Shown here one piece after another: positions 9,079 to 18,108 of a stretch of DNA of 64,000 bases. Every line of letters begins with the position of its first letter. Positions within the stretch are counted from its first letter, which is position 1. Origin of the DNA: Phyllobacterium calauticae. GTDB taxonomy: Bacteria > Pseudomonadota > Alphaproteobacteria > Rhizobiales > Rhizobiaceae. A program made the translations under genes and the position numbers. A model generated the notes under the pieces. The model worked only from the letters and a program-made list of their open reading frames with translations. It had not been told where the DNA came from and did not search any database. Location of the stretch: NCBI RefSeq assembly GCF_019991125.1, contig NZ_JAGENB010000006.1, positions 124,001 through 188,000 on the forward strand, in the 5' to 3' direction.

Positions 9079-11511
9079 CCGTTCCGCCTTGGGATCGTAC
9101 ATCGGCGAGAGCGATGCCACGGCTTTCACGCGCTCTCCGGCGATCTCGATCTCATAGTTCGACGCCAGCACCTGCTCCGCGCTTTCGCCCTTGCAGGCGA
9201 CATAGCCAAGCCCGATCGCCCCACCGAGATAATGGCCGTAATTGCCTGAGGTGATCGTTCCAACGATTTCGCCATCGCGCACGATGGCTTCATTGTGGAA
9301 CAGCAGCGGTTCGGGATCGGCAAGGCGGAACTGCACCAGCCTGCGGTCCAGTCCGCTTTCCTTCTTCTGCAACACCGCATCACGCCCAATGAAGTCGCCC
9401 TTGGTGGTTTTGACGGCAAAGCCGAGCCCTGCCTCCAGCACATGGTCTTCGTCGGTGATATCATGGCCGAAATGCCGGAAGGCCTTTTCGATCCGGCAGG
9501 AATCCAGCGTGTGCAGGCCGCATAGTTTTAGACCCAACTCCTGCCCGGCCGCTTCCAGCGCCTCGAACACATGCGCTGTCTGGTCGGACGAGACATAAAG
9601 CTCCCAGCCGAGTTCACCGACATAGGTGACGCGGTGCGCGCGGGCGAGGCCCATGCCGATCTCGATTTCCCGCGCGGTGCCGAAGGGATGACCCGCATTG
9701 GAAAAATCGTTGGGGCTGATCTTCTCGATCACGTCGCGGGATTTCGGCCCCATCAGGCACAGCACGGATTCCGCCGCCGTCACATCGGTGATGACCACGA
9801 ATTCGTCCCTGAGATGCTTGCGCATCCAGGCGAGATCGCGTTGCAGGGTGGCGCCGGGAACAACGGCAAAGAATGCCGTCTCCGACAGGCGCGTGATCGT
9901 CAGGTCGCTTTCGATCCCGCCGCGATTGTTAAGCATCTGGGTGTAGACGATGCGTCCGGGCTCGACATCGAGCTGGTTGGCGCAAAGTCTTTGCAGGAAA
10001 GCCAGTGCATCGCGGCCCTCGACGCGGATCTTGCCGAACGAGGTCATGTCGAACAGGCCGACGCCATTGCGCACCGCCAGATGTTCCTCGCGCTGATTGT
10101 CGAACCAGTTCTGCCGCTTCCAGGAATAGCGGTATTCGCGCTCCTGGCCTTCCCGCGCGAACCAGTTTGCCCGTTCCCATCCGGCCACTTCGCCGAAAAC
10201 GGCACCGCGTGCCTTCAGATGTTCATGGATGGGCGAACGTCGGATATTGCGGGATGTCGCCATCTGCCGATAGGGAAAATGATCGGCATAGAGCAGGCCA
10301 AGCGTCTCGGAGACGCGTTCCTTCAGATAGCGCCGGTTCTTCTGGAATGGCTGGGCCCGGCGGATATCCACTTCCCACAGGTCAAACGGCGCTTCACCGT
10401 CGTGGATCCACTGCGCCAGCGCCATGCCGGCACCGCCGGATGAAACAATACCGATGGAATTGTAGCCCGCCGCCACCCAGTAACCACCGAGTTCCGGCGC
10501 TTCGCCGAGATAATAGCGATCGTCCGGGGTAAAGCTTTCCGGCCCGTTGAAAAAAGTGTGAATCCCCGCCGTGCCGAGCATCGGCATGCGGTTGACGCCC
10601 ATTTCGAGGATCGGCTCAAAGTGCTCGAAATCCTCCGGCAGTTGGTCGAAGCAGAAATCTTCGGAAATGCCGTTCATGCCCCACGGCTTGGCCACGGGCT
10701 CGAAGGCGCCGAGCATCATCTTGCCGGCATCTTCCTTGTAATAGGCGCACTCATCCGGAACGCGCAGCACCGGCAGGCGGCCGAGCCCCTCGATGGCTTC
10801 GGTGACGAGATAAAAATGCTCGCAGGCGTGCAAAGGCACCGTCACGCCCGACATGGACGCCAGATCGCGCGCCCACATGCCCGCACAGTTGATCACCACG
10901 TCGGTTTCAATCGTGCCCTGTTCCTCGCCCTTGGCCCAGGAAACGCCTGACACACGTCCGTTCTTCTTGTGAATGTCGGTGACCTTCACGTTCTCAAAGA
11001 TTTTCGCGCCGCGCTGCCTCGCGCCCTTGGCCAGTGCCATGGCGATATTGGCGGGATCGCATTGCCCGTCCAGCGGAAGATGCACGGCTCCGACCACATC
11101 CGATATGTTAAGATGCGGGTACATCTCCTTGACTTCGCGCGGAGAAATCTCCCTGACATCCACATCGAAGGCACGCGCCAGAGAAGCCTGACGATAGATC
11201 TCGTGCTTGCGCTCTTCGGTCAGCGCCACGGTGATGGAGCCCACCTGGCGCATGCCCGTGGCAACCTCGGTTTCCGCCTCCAGCTTGACGTAGAGATCGG
11301 CGGAATATTTGGCGAGCCGCGTCATGTTCTGCGAGGCGCGCAACTGGCCGATCAGCCCTGCCGCATGCCACGTGGTGCCTGAGGTCAGCTGTTTGCGTTC
11401 CAAGAGAACGATGTCGGTCCAGCCCAGTTTGGCAAGGTGATAGGCGACGGAACAGCCGGAAACGCCGCCCCCGATGATGACGGCTCTGGCCTTGGCCGGA
11501 AGAGAACTCAT
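9067..11511 (-). CDS. FAD/folate-dependent N-demethylase, sarcosine/dimethylglycine dehydrogenase family (copy 2)
   Basis: This is an 814-residue two-domain enzyme. The N-terminal DAO-type FAD oxidoreductase (about 1-400) has the dinucleotide motif GGGVSG (14-19) and His49 in SGTTWHAAG. That is the position that carries covalently linked FAD in dimethylglycine and sarcosine dehydrogenases. The C-terminal half (about 430-800) is a GcvT-like tetrahydrofolate-binding domain that captures the methyl group as methylene-THF. Its marks include GELGWELYV and LDSCRIEKAFRHFGHDI. It overlaps the preceding paralogue by four bases (ATGA). Context (Rieske oxygenase, carnitine genes) suggests it removes a methyl from dimethylglycine or sarcosine. 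Which copy takes which substrate cannot be read from sequence. Confidence 0.88.
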   Translation of the reverse strand: MSSLPAKARAVIIGGGVSGCSVAYHLAKLGWTDIVLLERKQLTSGTTWHAAGLIGQLRASQNMTRLAKYSADLYVKLEAETEVATGMRQVGSITVALTEERKHEIYRQASLARAFDVDVREISPREVKEMYPHLNISDVVGAVHLPLDGQCDPANIAMALAKGARQRGAKIFENVKVTDIHKKNGRVSGVSWAKGEEQGTIETDVVINCAGMWARDLASMSGVTVPLHACEHFYLVTEAIEGLGRLPVLRVPDECAYYKEDAGKMMLGAFEPVAKPWGMNGISEDFCFDQLPEDFEHFEPILEMGVNRMPMLGTAGIHTFFNGPESFTPDDRYYLGEAPELGGYWVAAGYNSIGIVSSGGAGMALAQWIHDGEAPFDLWEVDIRRAQPFQKNRRYLKERVSETLGLLYADHFPYRQMATSRNIRRSPIHEHLKARGAVFGEVAGWERANWFAREGQEREYRYSWKRQNWFDNQREEHLAVRNGVGLFDMTSFGKIRVEGRDALAFLQRLCANQLDVEPGRIVYTQMLNNRGGIESDLTITRLSETAFFAVVPGATLQRDLAWMRKHLRDEFVVITDVTAAESVLCLMGPKSRDVIEKISPNDFSNAGHPFGTAREIEIGMGLARAHRVTYVGELGWELYVSSDQTAHVFEALEAAGQELGLKLCGLHTLDSCRIEKAFRHFGHDITDEDHVLEAGLGFAVKTTKGDFIGRDAVLQKKESGLDRRLVQFRLADPEPLLFHNEAIVRDGEIVGTITSGNYGHYLGGAIGLGYVACKGESAEQVLASNYEIEIAGERVKAVASLSPMYDPKAERVRA

Positions 11512-13955
11512 GCGCGGATTCTTTCGTTAGCGGGATCCCATAGCGGCTGATCCGGATGCACGGTGGCCTTGAAACGCTCGCCGAAAATCTCGACCTCGAT
11601 TTCCGTTCCGGGTTCGGTGAGTTCGGTCTTGAGCATGCCGAGCGCGATGGATTTATCGATCCGGTGCCCCCAGCCGCCGGAGGTGGTTTCGCCGACGATG
11701 CTGCCCTGGTGCCAGAGCGTCGACATATAGGGCGCGTCGCAATCCCCGGCGTCGACGGTCAGCGTGACGAAGCGCTTCTTCACGCCGTGCTGCTTTTCGC
11801 TTTCCAGCGCGGCCTTGCCGAGAAATTCCGGCTTTTCCCATTTGATGAAACGGTCGAGCCCGCTTTGCAGCGGTGTGTAGTCGGTGGACAGATCGCCTTT
11901 CCAGGCGCGATAGCCCTTTTCCAGCCGCAGCGAGTCCAGCGCATACATGCCGAACGGTTTTAGCCCGTATGGCTGCCCCGCCTGCCAGACCGCATCGAAA
12001 ATGGCCTGGGTATCGGCGACCTTGCTGTGGATTTCCCAGCCCAGTTCCCCGGCAAACGACACACGCACAAGCTGGCAATAGCGTCCGGCGATCTGGGTCG
12101 TCTGGTGCGACAACCAGGATTTTCCGAGGTCCGCATCGCAGATGCCGGCAAAGAGATCGCGCGCCTTCGGCCCCGTGACGATCTGGCAGGAAAACTGCTC
12201 GGTGACATTGCTGATGCTGATCGCGCTGCCCTTGGGCAGGTGTTTTTGCAGCCATTCCAGATCGTGCCACTCGGCAACGCCTGCGGTTATGAGGAAAAAC
12301 ACATCCTCATCGATGGCCATGATCGACATTTCGGTGACGACGCGACCCTTGGCATCGGCAAAATAGCCAAGGCCGATGCGGCCGGGTTTCGGCACCAGAC
12401 CAGTGATCAGGCCGGACAGCCAGTCGCGTGCCCCGGCGCCGCTCACCTTGAAGCGGGAGAAACCGGGCAGATCGAGAATGCCGACCGCGTCGCGCACCGC
12501 ATGGCACTCCTCGCGGATGCGCCGTTGCCACGGCCCTTCCCGCGTGAATGTCTGTGTCGCCTCTTCCGAGGTATCGTCGCCGGCCTGCGCATACCAGTTT
12601 GCCCGCTCCCAGCCATTATAGACGCCGAACTGCGCGCCCAACCCGGTCACGCGCGCATGCAGCGGCGACAGCTTCTTGTTGCGTCCGGCAGTCCACGTAT
12701 GGCGCGGGAAATGGATAGCGTATTCGTGGCCATAGACTTCCACGCCCTTGGCGACACTGTAGTCATGATCGGCAAAGGCGGTGAAGCGGCGCGGATCGCA
12801 GGACCACATGTCCCATTCGGTCGCGCCCTCCGTCACCCATTCCGCCAGTACCTTGCCTGCCCCACCCGCCTGCGCAATACCAAAGGTGAAAACACAGGCT
12901 TCGAACGCGTTGGGCACGCCGGGCATCGGCCCGATCAGCGGATTGCCATCCGGCGCATAGGGAATGGGGCCATTGATGATTTTCGACAGACCGGCCGTAC
13001 CAAGGATCGGCACGCGGGCGATCGCATCGTTCAGATACCATTCGAGCCGCTCCAGATCGTCGGGAAACAGCTGGAAGGAGAAATCATCCGGCATCGGATC
13101 GTCTGAGGTGGCCCAGTGCGCCCGGCAATTGCGCTCGTAGGGACCGAGATTCATGCCGTTCTTTTCCTGCCGGAGATAGTAGGACGAATCCACGTCACGC
13201 AGCAGCGGCAGCTTGTGGCCCTGTTCGCGGCTCCATGCGGCAATTTCGGGGATTTCGTCGAACAGCAGATACTGATGGCTCATGACCATCATCGGCACAT
13301 CGCGGCCGAACATCCTGCCGATTTCCTGCGCCCGGTAGCCAGCGGCATTGACCACATATTCGCAGCGGATCTCGCCCTGCGGGGTCGCGATCACCCATTC
13401 ATCACCGTCGCGCCGGGCACCTGTCACCGGACAGAAACGGATGATCTTTGCGCCCATGTCGCGTGCGCCCTTGGCGAGTGCCTGCGTCAGCTGGGCGGGA
13501 TCGATATCGCCATCATTGGGATCGTACAGCGCGCCCGCCAGATCATGCGTCGCGATGAAGGGATAGCGGCCATTGATTTCATCGACGCCGAGCACGTCGA
13601 TATCCATGCCCTGATAGCGGCCCATGCTTTTGACGCGCTGGAACTCGCGCATGCGCTCCTTGCCATGGGCGAGCCGCAGCGATCCGGTCACGTGGTAGTT
13701 CATGGGATAGTCGACTTCCTGCGCCAGCCGCCGGTACAGCTCGGCGGAATAGCGCTGCATGTTCATCACCGACCACGAGGCGGAGAAGGTCGGCACATTG
13801 CCCGCCGCATGCCAGGTGGAGCCCGATGTCAGTTCGTTCTTCTCCAGAAGCACGCAGTCGGTCCATCCCGCCTTGGCGAGATGATACAGCGACGAGACGC
13901 CGACCGCCCCGCCGCCGATGATGACGACCCGCGCCGACGTTGGAAATTCAGACAT
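11508..13955 (-). CDS. FAD/folate-dependent N-demethylase, dimethylglycine/sarcosine dehydrogenase family (copy 1)
   Basis: This is an 815-residue protein with the same architecture and length as its downstream neighbour. The FAD domain has GGGAVG (14-19) and flavinylation-type His49 in SGSTWHAAGN; a GcvT-like folate domain follows (GELGWEIHS, LDSLRLEKGYRAWKGDL). The two differ through most of their length, so this is an old duplication with probable substrate split, not a recent copy. It lies 42 bp after the Rieske oxygenase gene and overlaps the second copy by ATGA, so the three genes form one operon. The predicted order is betaine to dimethylglycine (Rieske), then dimethylglycine to sarcosine to glycine (these two enzymes). 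Confidence 0.88.
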   Translation of the reverse strand: MSEFPTSARVVIIGGGAVGVSSLYHLAKAGWTDCVLLEKNELTSGSTWHAAGNVPTFSASWSVMNMQRYSAELYRRLAQEVDYPMNYHVTGSLRLAHGKERMREFQRVKSMGRYQGMDIDVLGVDEINGRYPFIATHDLAGALYDPNDGDIDPAQLTQALAKGARDMGAKIIRFCPVTGARRDGDEWVIATPQGEIRCEYVVNAAGYRAQEIGRMFGRDVPMMVMSHQYLLFDEIPEIAAWSREQGHKLPLLRDVDSSYYLRQEKNGMNLGPYERNCRAHWATSDDPMPDDFSFQLFPDDLERLEWYLNDAIARVPILGTAGLSKIINGPIPYAPDGNPLIGPMPGVPNAFEACVFTFGIAQAGGAGKVLAEWVTEGATEWDMWSCDPRRFTAFADHDYSVAKGVEVYGHEYAIHFPRHTWTAGRNKKLSPLHARVTGLGAQFGVYNGWERANWYAQAGDDTSEEATQTFTREGPWQRRIREECHAVRDAVGILDLPGFSRFKVSGAGARDWLSGLITGLVPKPGRIGLGYFADAKGRVVTEMSIMAIDEDVFFLITAGVAEWHDLEWLQKHLPKGSAISISNVTEQFSCQIVTGPKARDLFAGICDADLGKSWLSHQTTQIAGRYCQLVRVSFAGELGWEIHSKVADTQAIFDAVWQAGQPYGLKPFGMYALDSLRLEKGYRAWKGDLSTDYTPLQSGLDRFIKWEKPEFLGKAALESEKQHGVKKRFVTLTVDAGDCDAPYMSTLWHQGSIVGETTSGGWGHRIDKSIALGMLKTELTEPGTEIEVEIFGERFKATVHPDQPLWDPANERIRA

Positions 13956-13997
13956 GCATAGTCTCCCGTGGTCTCATGCTGTGGTTTTGCTGCCCGG

Positions 13998-15230
13998 TCA
14001 TGCCCGGGCGATTTCATCGAGGTACCACTGGATGTACCGCAACTCGTTGTGTTCCATCGGTGCGATGGGCCCCGGCACGAAATAGTGCGAGCGCACGCCG
14101 CGCGCCGTGTGTTCGATGATCGTCTTGTCCTCGGCCGTGGTCACCTTCCACAGCCATGTCAGCTTTTCCAGATCGTAATCCCGGCCCTCTTGCGCATCGC
14201 CGCGCACCAGCCAGATCAGCTCCATCTCGCAGGTATCGGCTGTCTTCGGAATGAAACGATAAATCATGCCATGATCGGGGTAGCACACGAGGAAACTCGT
14301 GCCGCCAAGGTGGATGGAGGTCACGCCGCCATCGAATTCGGTGAAACGGCCCATCAGCGGGCCGACAGGCGAGCCGTCCTGGCTGCCGCTCGACACGCCG
14401 TCATAGAGCGCATAGCGGAACGTATGAATCGTTTCATTGCCCTGCGCGGAGCTCTGCCAATGGTCACCGGTCGCAATGTCGATGCCGAGCGCGCAGGTGC
14501 GCTGCTCCATCCGCGCATTCAGCTCGGTGATTTTTTCCAGCGGCTGCTCAAGCGCATGGGTCTGCGAATATTCCGGGTGCGCCGGGCCGCAGTGGTAGCA
14601 CTCGACGTAATTTTCCACGGCCAGTTTCCAGTTGGCATCCACCGGATAGGTCTCGCGGTGCGCCACCTTGGCATCGGCCCAGCCATACTGCCCGCAGGTG
14701 GTGCGCAGCGACTGCTCTATAATGTCAAAATTCAGCGGTTCGTCGGCAAAGCAGATGAAGATCAGCCCTTCGGCCACGCGCACATGCAGCTTTTTCAGGC
14801 CATGGGCGCTGCGGTCGAAATCCCGCGGCATCAGCCGTGCAGCGCGCAGGCTGCCATCATTCATGTAGGTCCAGGCGTGGTAAGGACACACGAAGAAGCG
14901 GGCATTGCCCTTCTGCTGGGTGCAGACCTCGGCGCCGCGATGGCGGCAGACATTGAGGAATGCGTGGATCGCACCATCCTCGGTGCGCGAAACGATCACC
15001 GCCTCCGAATCGATCTTGAACAGCTCGAAATCGCCCGCATTGGGAATGATGCTGGCATGGCCGATACAGTGCCAATGGCGGCGGAACACGCGTTCCATGT
15101 CCCGGGCATAGACATCCGGGTCCATGTAGAAGGCGCGCGCCAGCCCATGGCCGGGCCGGTGGTCCGCAATCATGCGGTCGATCTTGTCGCCTGCCGGTGC
15201 AACGCCGGCCAATGCCTGTTCCGCGCCCAT
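13998..15230 (-). CDS. Rieske oxygenase alpha subunit, glycine betaine monooxygenase-like (GbcA-like)
   Basis: This is a 410-residue Rieske non-haem iron oxygenase. The Rieske [2Fe-2S] ligands are Cys95/His97 (CRHRG) and Cys115/His118 (CPYHAW). The catalytic iron site has ENYVECYHC with His213 and His218. The spacing and the ECYHCGPAHPE pattern are those of the betaine/choline/stachydrine monooxygenase group, not of aromatic dioxygenases. Genomic context favours N-demethylation of glycine betaine to dimethylglycine, releasing formaldehyde. The frame is open to 15593, but ATG 15230 has GAGG upstream and fits family length. No ferredoxin-type reductase partner is encoded nearby, so electrons must come from elsewhere. 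The gene is divergent from a LysR gene. Confidence 0.85.
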   Translation of the reverse strand: MGAEQALAGVAPAGDKIDRMIADHRPGHGLARAFYMDPDVYARDMERVFRRHWHCIGHASIIPNAGDFELFKIDSEAVIVSRTEDGAIHAFLNVCRHRGAEVCTQQKGNARFFVCPYHAWTYMNDGSLRAARLMPRDFDRSAHGLKKLHVRVAEGLIFICFADEPLNFDIIEQSLRTTCGQYGWADAKVAHRETYPVDANWKLAVENYVECYHCGPAHPEYSQTHALEQPLEKITELNARMEQRTCALGIDIATGDHWQSSAQGNETIHTFRYALYDGVSSGSQDGSPVGPLMGRFTEFDGGVTSIHLGGTSFLVCYPDHGMIYRFIPKTADTCEMELIWLVRGDAQEGRDYDLEKLTWLWKVTTAEDKTIIEHTARGVRSHYFVPGPIAPMEHNELRYIQWYLDEIARA

Positions 15231-15387
15231 GTTAGCCTCGCTCAAAAAGAGTGGTCCCCCGACGCGCTCCCTTGTTTCCCGGATGCGTCGCAGATTAGAA
15301 TGATTCCGCATTGGGCGCCGTTCAAGCGATGGTTGCTCATCAAGACATGAATTATTCTCAACAGTCTGTTTTACAGGATGCCGCCCG
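15231..15387. promoter_or_regulatory. Divergent promoter region, Rieske operon / LysR gene
   Basis: This 157-bp gap separates the demethylase operon from a divergently transcribed LysR gene, the usual setting for LysR control and autoregulation. It is A+T-richer near the LysR start. Two related stretches (TTAGAATGATTC and GAATTATTCTC) could be LysR half-sites, but I cannot define a convincing T-N11-A box. Confidence 0.4.
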
Positions 15388-16284
15388 ATGATGTCGAAGC
15401 CCCGAATACCCCCGCTCGGCTCGTTGCGCGCGTTTGAAGCCTCGGCCCGTCTCTTGAGCTTTCGCCTGGCGGGCGATGAGCTCGGCGTCACCCAATCGGC
15501 CATCAGCCACCGCATTTCCGAGCTCGAGGCGATTCTCGGGGTAAAGCTGTTCGAACGCCTGCCGCGCGGCGTGGCGCTGACCGATGCCGGCACGCTGTAT
15601 TATCCCTATATGCGCGATGCCTTCGAAAAGATCGCCCGCGGCACGGCGCTGATCAACCGGCTGGGCACGACAGACGATCTGGCGCTTGAAACCTATGCGA
15701 CCTTTGCCATCCGCTGGCTCATTCCGCGCCTGACCGACTTCCGCAAGGTCAATCCGAACCTTGCCATCCGCATCGGCACCAGCCAGCTCGACTGGGAACT
15801 CAACATCGACAGTTCCGATATCGGCATCATCCACACGACCCGGCCGGAGCGGATGAACCTGCATTACCGGCTGCTTGTTAAAGCCGAGATGTTTCCGGTG
15901 TGCAGCGCGGCGGTTGCGGCACGGATCGCGGGCGACACCGAGGCAAAGGCACTCAACAAGGTGCCGCGCCTGGCGCTCTATACCGCGCCGGAGGACTGGG
16001 GCACGTGGCTCGATGCCGCCGGGATTGCCGATAGCGGCCAGGCGGTGACGCTGAAATTCGACACCTACCTCGCCGCGCTGCAATCGGCTCTCGATGGTCA
16101 GGGGCTGGCCATCGCCCCGGGCTTTCTCGTCGCCGACGATCTGAAGGCGGGGCGTCTGGTGGCACCGTTTGCGCTAAGGATCCCGCAACCCGGTGCATGG
16201 TACATGATCTGCCGCAAGGAACGGGTCAATGAAGCGCGCATCCGCCAGTTCGAGAAGTGGCTGGTGGAGCAGTTCGGCGGATGA
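15388..16284 (+). CDS. LysR family transcriptional regulator (GcvA-like)
   Basis: This is a 298-residue LysR regulator. The N-terminal HTH (about 8-65) reads LRAFEASARLLSFRLAGDELGVTQSAISHRI and ends ERLPRGVALTDAG; a type-2 periplasmic-binding-like effector domain follows (about 90-295). The LRAFEAAAR-type opening and RGVALTDAG are typical of the GcvA/DhcR-like subgroup that controls glycine and one-carbon or carnitine-linked genes. Being divergent from the Rieske-demethylase operon, it is the likely activator of that operon. It ends just before the 158-bp repeat element. Confidence 0.88.
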   Translation: MMSKPRIPPLGSLRAFEASARLLSFRLAGDELGVTQSAISHRISELEAILGVKLFERLPRGVALTDAGTLYYPYMRDAFEKIARGTALINRLGTTDDLALETYATFAIRWLIPRLTDFRKVNPNLAIRIGTSQLDWELNIDSSDIGIIHTTRPERMNLHYRLLVKAEMFPVCSAAVAARIAGDTEAKALNKVPRLALYTAPEDWGTWLDAAGIADSGQAVTLKFDTYLAALQSALDGQGLAIAPGFLVADDLKAGRLVAPFALRIPQPGAWYMICRKERVNEARIRQFEKWLVEQFGG

Positions 16285-16306
16285 AACCAACGATTGCTGT
16301 TGTTTC

Positions 16307-16464
16307 ACCCCCCTCTGGGCTGCCGCCCATCTCCCCCACAAGGGGGGAGATCAGCCTTCACAGCTGTTTCAGCGAATCTTCAAGGGTGAAAGTTGACCGA
16401 GATGATCGATGCCGATGCGATCTCCCCCCTTGTGGGGGAGATGTCCGGCAGGACAGAGGGGGGT
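16307..16464. repeat. 158-bp mosaic palindromic intergenic repeat, copy A
   Basis: The element is bounded by ACCCCCCTCTG at the left and its complement CAGAGGGGGGT at the right. Inside each end lies a palindrome of the form ATCTCCCCC-ACAAG-GGGGGAGAT. An identically sized element at 41825-41982 has nearly identical ends and a diverged centre. This structure, with long imperfect terminal inverted repeats and no coding capacity, is that of a small non-autonomous repeat common in rhizobial intergenic DNA. It fills the gap between convergent genes and could terminate both. Confidence 0.85.
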
Positions 16465-16469
16465 ACAAA

Positions 16470-16949
16470 TCACTTCCTCTTAATCCCGATCGATTTTCCA
16501 ACCCGCGCCGGAATCCCGAGTTTCGCATGGGCAGTCTTGTAAAACTCAAGCTTTGGCAGCACGTCCTCCGGGAACGGCACAACCTTCGGGCCGTTCATAT
16601 CCACGTGCAGTGACAGAACTTCCGACGTCGCAGCAACCCAGCCATCGACGTGAATGATCTCGTTGTAGGTATGCAGACGCTTGCCGTCGAAATCGATGAG
16701 CTGGCTGGTGACCGTCACCAGATGGTCGAGATGGATCTCCTGCACGTAGCAGATATGAACCTCCGCCGTGTAGATCGTCAGCTTGCGTTCCGCCGCATAT
16801 TTCGGGCCAAATCCCAGCTCGGCAAGGAATTCATCACCGCCCCGGTCGAACACCACGTTGTAATAGGCCATGTTCAGATGGCCGTTATAATCGATCCATT
16901 CCTTTTCCATGGCTATCGGAGCGGAGCGGTACAAATCACCTTCTGGCAT
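16470..16949 (-). CDS. cdhB: Hot-dog thioesterase, probable betainyl-CoA thioesterase
   Basis: This is a 159-residue 4HBT-type hot-dog thioesterase with the signature WIDYNGHLNMAYY (Asp20, His24), where the Asp is the catalytic residue of this class. ATG 16949 is chosen because AGGGGAA lies just upstream and the longer frame adds unrelated residues. Among carnitine-degrading bacteria a thioesterase of this size sits beside carnitine dehydrogenase, BKACE and CdhR and hydrolyses betainyl-CoA to glycine betaine and CoA. Here it is next to cdhR, same strand, about 90 bp downstream. In some rhizobia this domain is fused to carnitine dehydrogenase; here it is separate. The assignment depends on context plus the fold motif. 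Confidence 0.8.
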   Translation of the reverse strand: MPEGDLYRSAPIAMEKEWIDYNGHLNMAYYNVVFDRGGDEFLAELGFGPKYAAERKLTIYTAEVHICYVQEIHLDHLVTVTSQLIDFDGKRLHTYNEIIHVDGWVAATSEVLSLHVDMNGPKVVPFPEDVLPKLEFYKTAHAKLGIPARVGKSIGIKRK

Positions 16950-17042
16950 GCTGGTATTCCCCTGATTGGTAAAACTCGGCGGCATTTGAACCATGGCAGC
17001 CGCCCGTCCACTGTGTCAAAAACGACTGATAATGGCGGCGGC

Positions 17043-18029
17043 CTAACGATTGGCTGCCGCGCGCAGGCTGCTCGGCGGCTTGCCCTCGAAGGTGCGGAAC
17101 GTGCGGGCGAATGCGGCAGCGGATGAAAAACCCGTTCGCGCGGCGATATCGGCCAGCGGGGTTTTGGTATCGGTGATCAGCCGCCGCGCGATCTTCAGGC
17201 GTAGGCGCAGATAGTAGCGGCCGGGTCCTTCGCCCACGGCTTTCGCAAAAATTTTTTCCAGGCTGCGCGCACTCAGGCCGCAGCGTTTGGCAATCGCTCC
17301 GATGGTGAGCGGCGCATCGAGATGCCCCTCCATCAGCCGAATCGCCGTGGCGAGTTTCGGATGCACGCCGTCGAGCCGCCCCAGCGAGACAAGCGGCTGC
17401 GCAACGTTGGATGCATGCGCTTCGTCATAGATAAAGACGCTCGCCACATCGAGCGCCACGGACATGCCGCAGCGCGAGCGGATGAGATGCAGCATCAGGT
17501 CGAAGGTCGGCGACGCGCCGCCCGTGGTGAAGACGGGCCCGTCGATGACATAGCGGTCCGGCCGGATATCCGCCTCGGGAAATTCGGCGGTGAATTCCTC
17601 CATGTCCTCCCAGTGGGTGGTGGCACGCCGTCCCCGCAGCAGCCCCGCCCGGCCAAGCAGCCATGACCCCGCCTCGATGCCGCCGATCATCTGGTAGTGA
17701 TGCATGGCGCGGCGCAGGCCGGCGGTAAAGGTGGTGCGCGAAATATCCGATGTGCCGAAGCCGCCGATCATCAGCAGCATGTCGGCCTTGTCAGCCGGAT
17801 CGAACGCGCCGGAGACGGCAATCGGCAGGCCGCAGGTGGTGATCGCCGGGTTGCCATCCAGCGAAACGATCCGCCATTTGAACAGGGTGCTGCCCGAGAC
17901 GCGGTTGGCGGCACGCATGGGATCGATGGTCGATGCCACGCACATCAGCGATGCGCCGCTGAAGACGAGGACCGTCACCTCAAGCGTTTTGGTGTTGGGC
18001 AAAAAGAGTGGCGACGTTTCGTTATTCAT
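17043..18029 (-). CDS. cdhR: GlxA/AraC-type regulator of carnitine catabolism
   Basis: This is a 328-residue regulator with an N-terminal DJ-1/PfpI-like amidotransferase-fold sensor domain (about 12-190, with MLLMIGGF and GGIEAGSWLLGRAGLL) and a C-terminal AraC double HTH (about 225-320, with CGLSARSLEKIFAKAVG and IAARTGFSSAAAFARTFRTF). This architecture is that of CdhR/GbdR/ArgR-type activators that sense betaines or amino acids. ATG 18029 starts the conserved part; the upstream open frame to 18290 runs into the divergent gene. It is separated by only 79 bp from the BKACE gene, with a palindrome in between. In Pseudomonas, CdhR activates carnitine genes in response to carnitine. Confidence 0.87.
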   Translation of the reverse strand: MNNETSPLFLPNTKTLEVTVLVFSGASLMCVASTIDPMRAANRVSGSTLFKWRIVSLDGNPAITTCGLPIAVSGAFDPADKADMLLMIGGFGTSDISRTTFTAGLRRAMHHYQMIGGIEAGSWLLGRAGLLRGRRATTHWEDMEEFTAEFPEADIRPDRYVIDGPVFTTGGASPTFDLMLHLIRSRCGMSVALDVASVFIYDEAHASNVAQPLVSLGRLDGVHPKLATAIRLMEGHLDAPLTIGAIAKRCGLSARSLEKIFAKAVGEGPGRYYLRLRLKIARRLITDTKTPLADIAARTGFSSAAAFARTFRTFEGKPPSSLRAAANR

Positions 18030-18046
18030 CAAATCAAGTTCGTATA

Positions 18047-18067
18047 TTGCAAAGCATGCATTTGCAA
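18047..18067. promoter_or_regulatory. Putative CdhR operator palindrome
   Basis: The arms TTGCAAA and TTTGCAA are perfect inverted repeats separated by seven bases (GCATGCA). They sit centrally in the 79-bp divergent gap between the AraC-type gene and the carnitine operon. A further TTTGC lies at about 18079. The position suits simultaneous control of both directions. Confidence 0.5.
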
Positions 18068-18108
18068 CAGCTGCATGATTTGCCCAACGAAAAAATGGGA
18101 GCAAAGCA

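Noticed and set aside
15231-15593. N-terminal extension of the Rieske oxygenase to 15593
   Set aside because: It would run through the divergent promoter and into the LysR coding region; conserved sequence and the ribosome site start at 15230.
16307-16464. CRISPR-like repeat
   Set aside because: The repeats are inverted and palindromic with no regularly spaced units and no cas genes.
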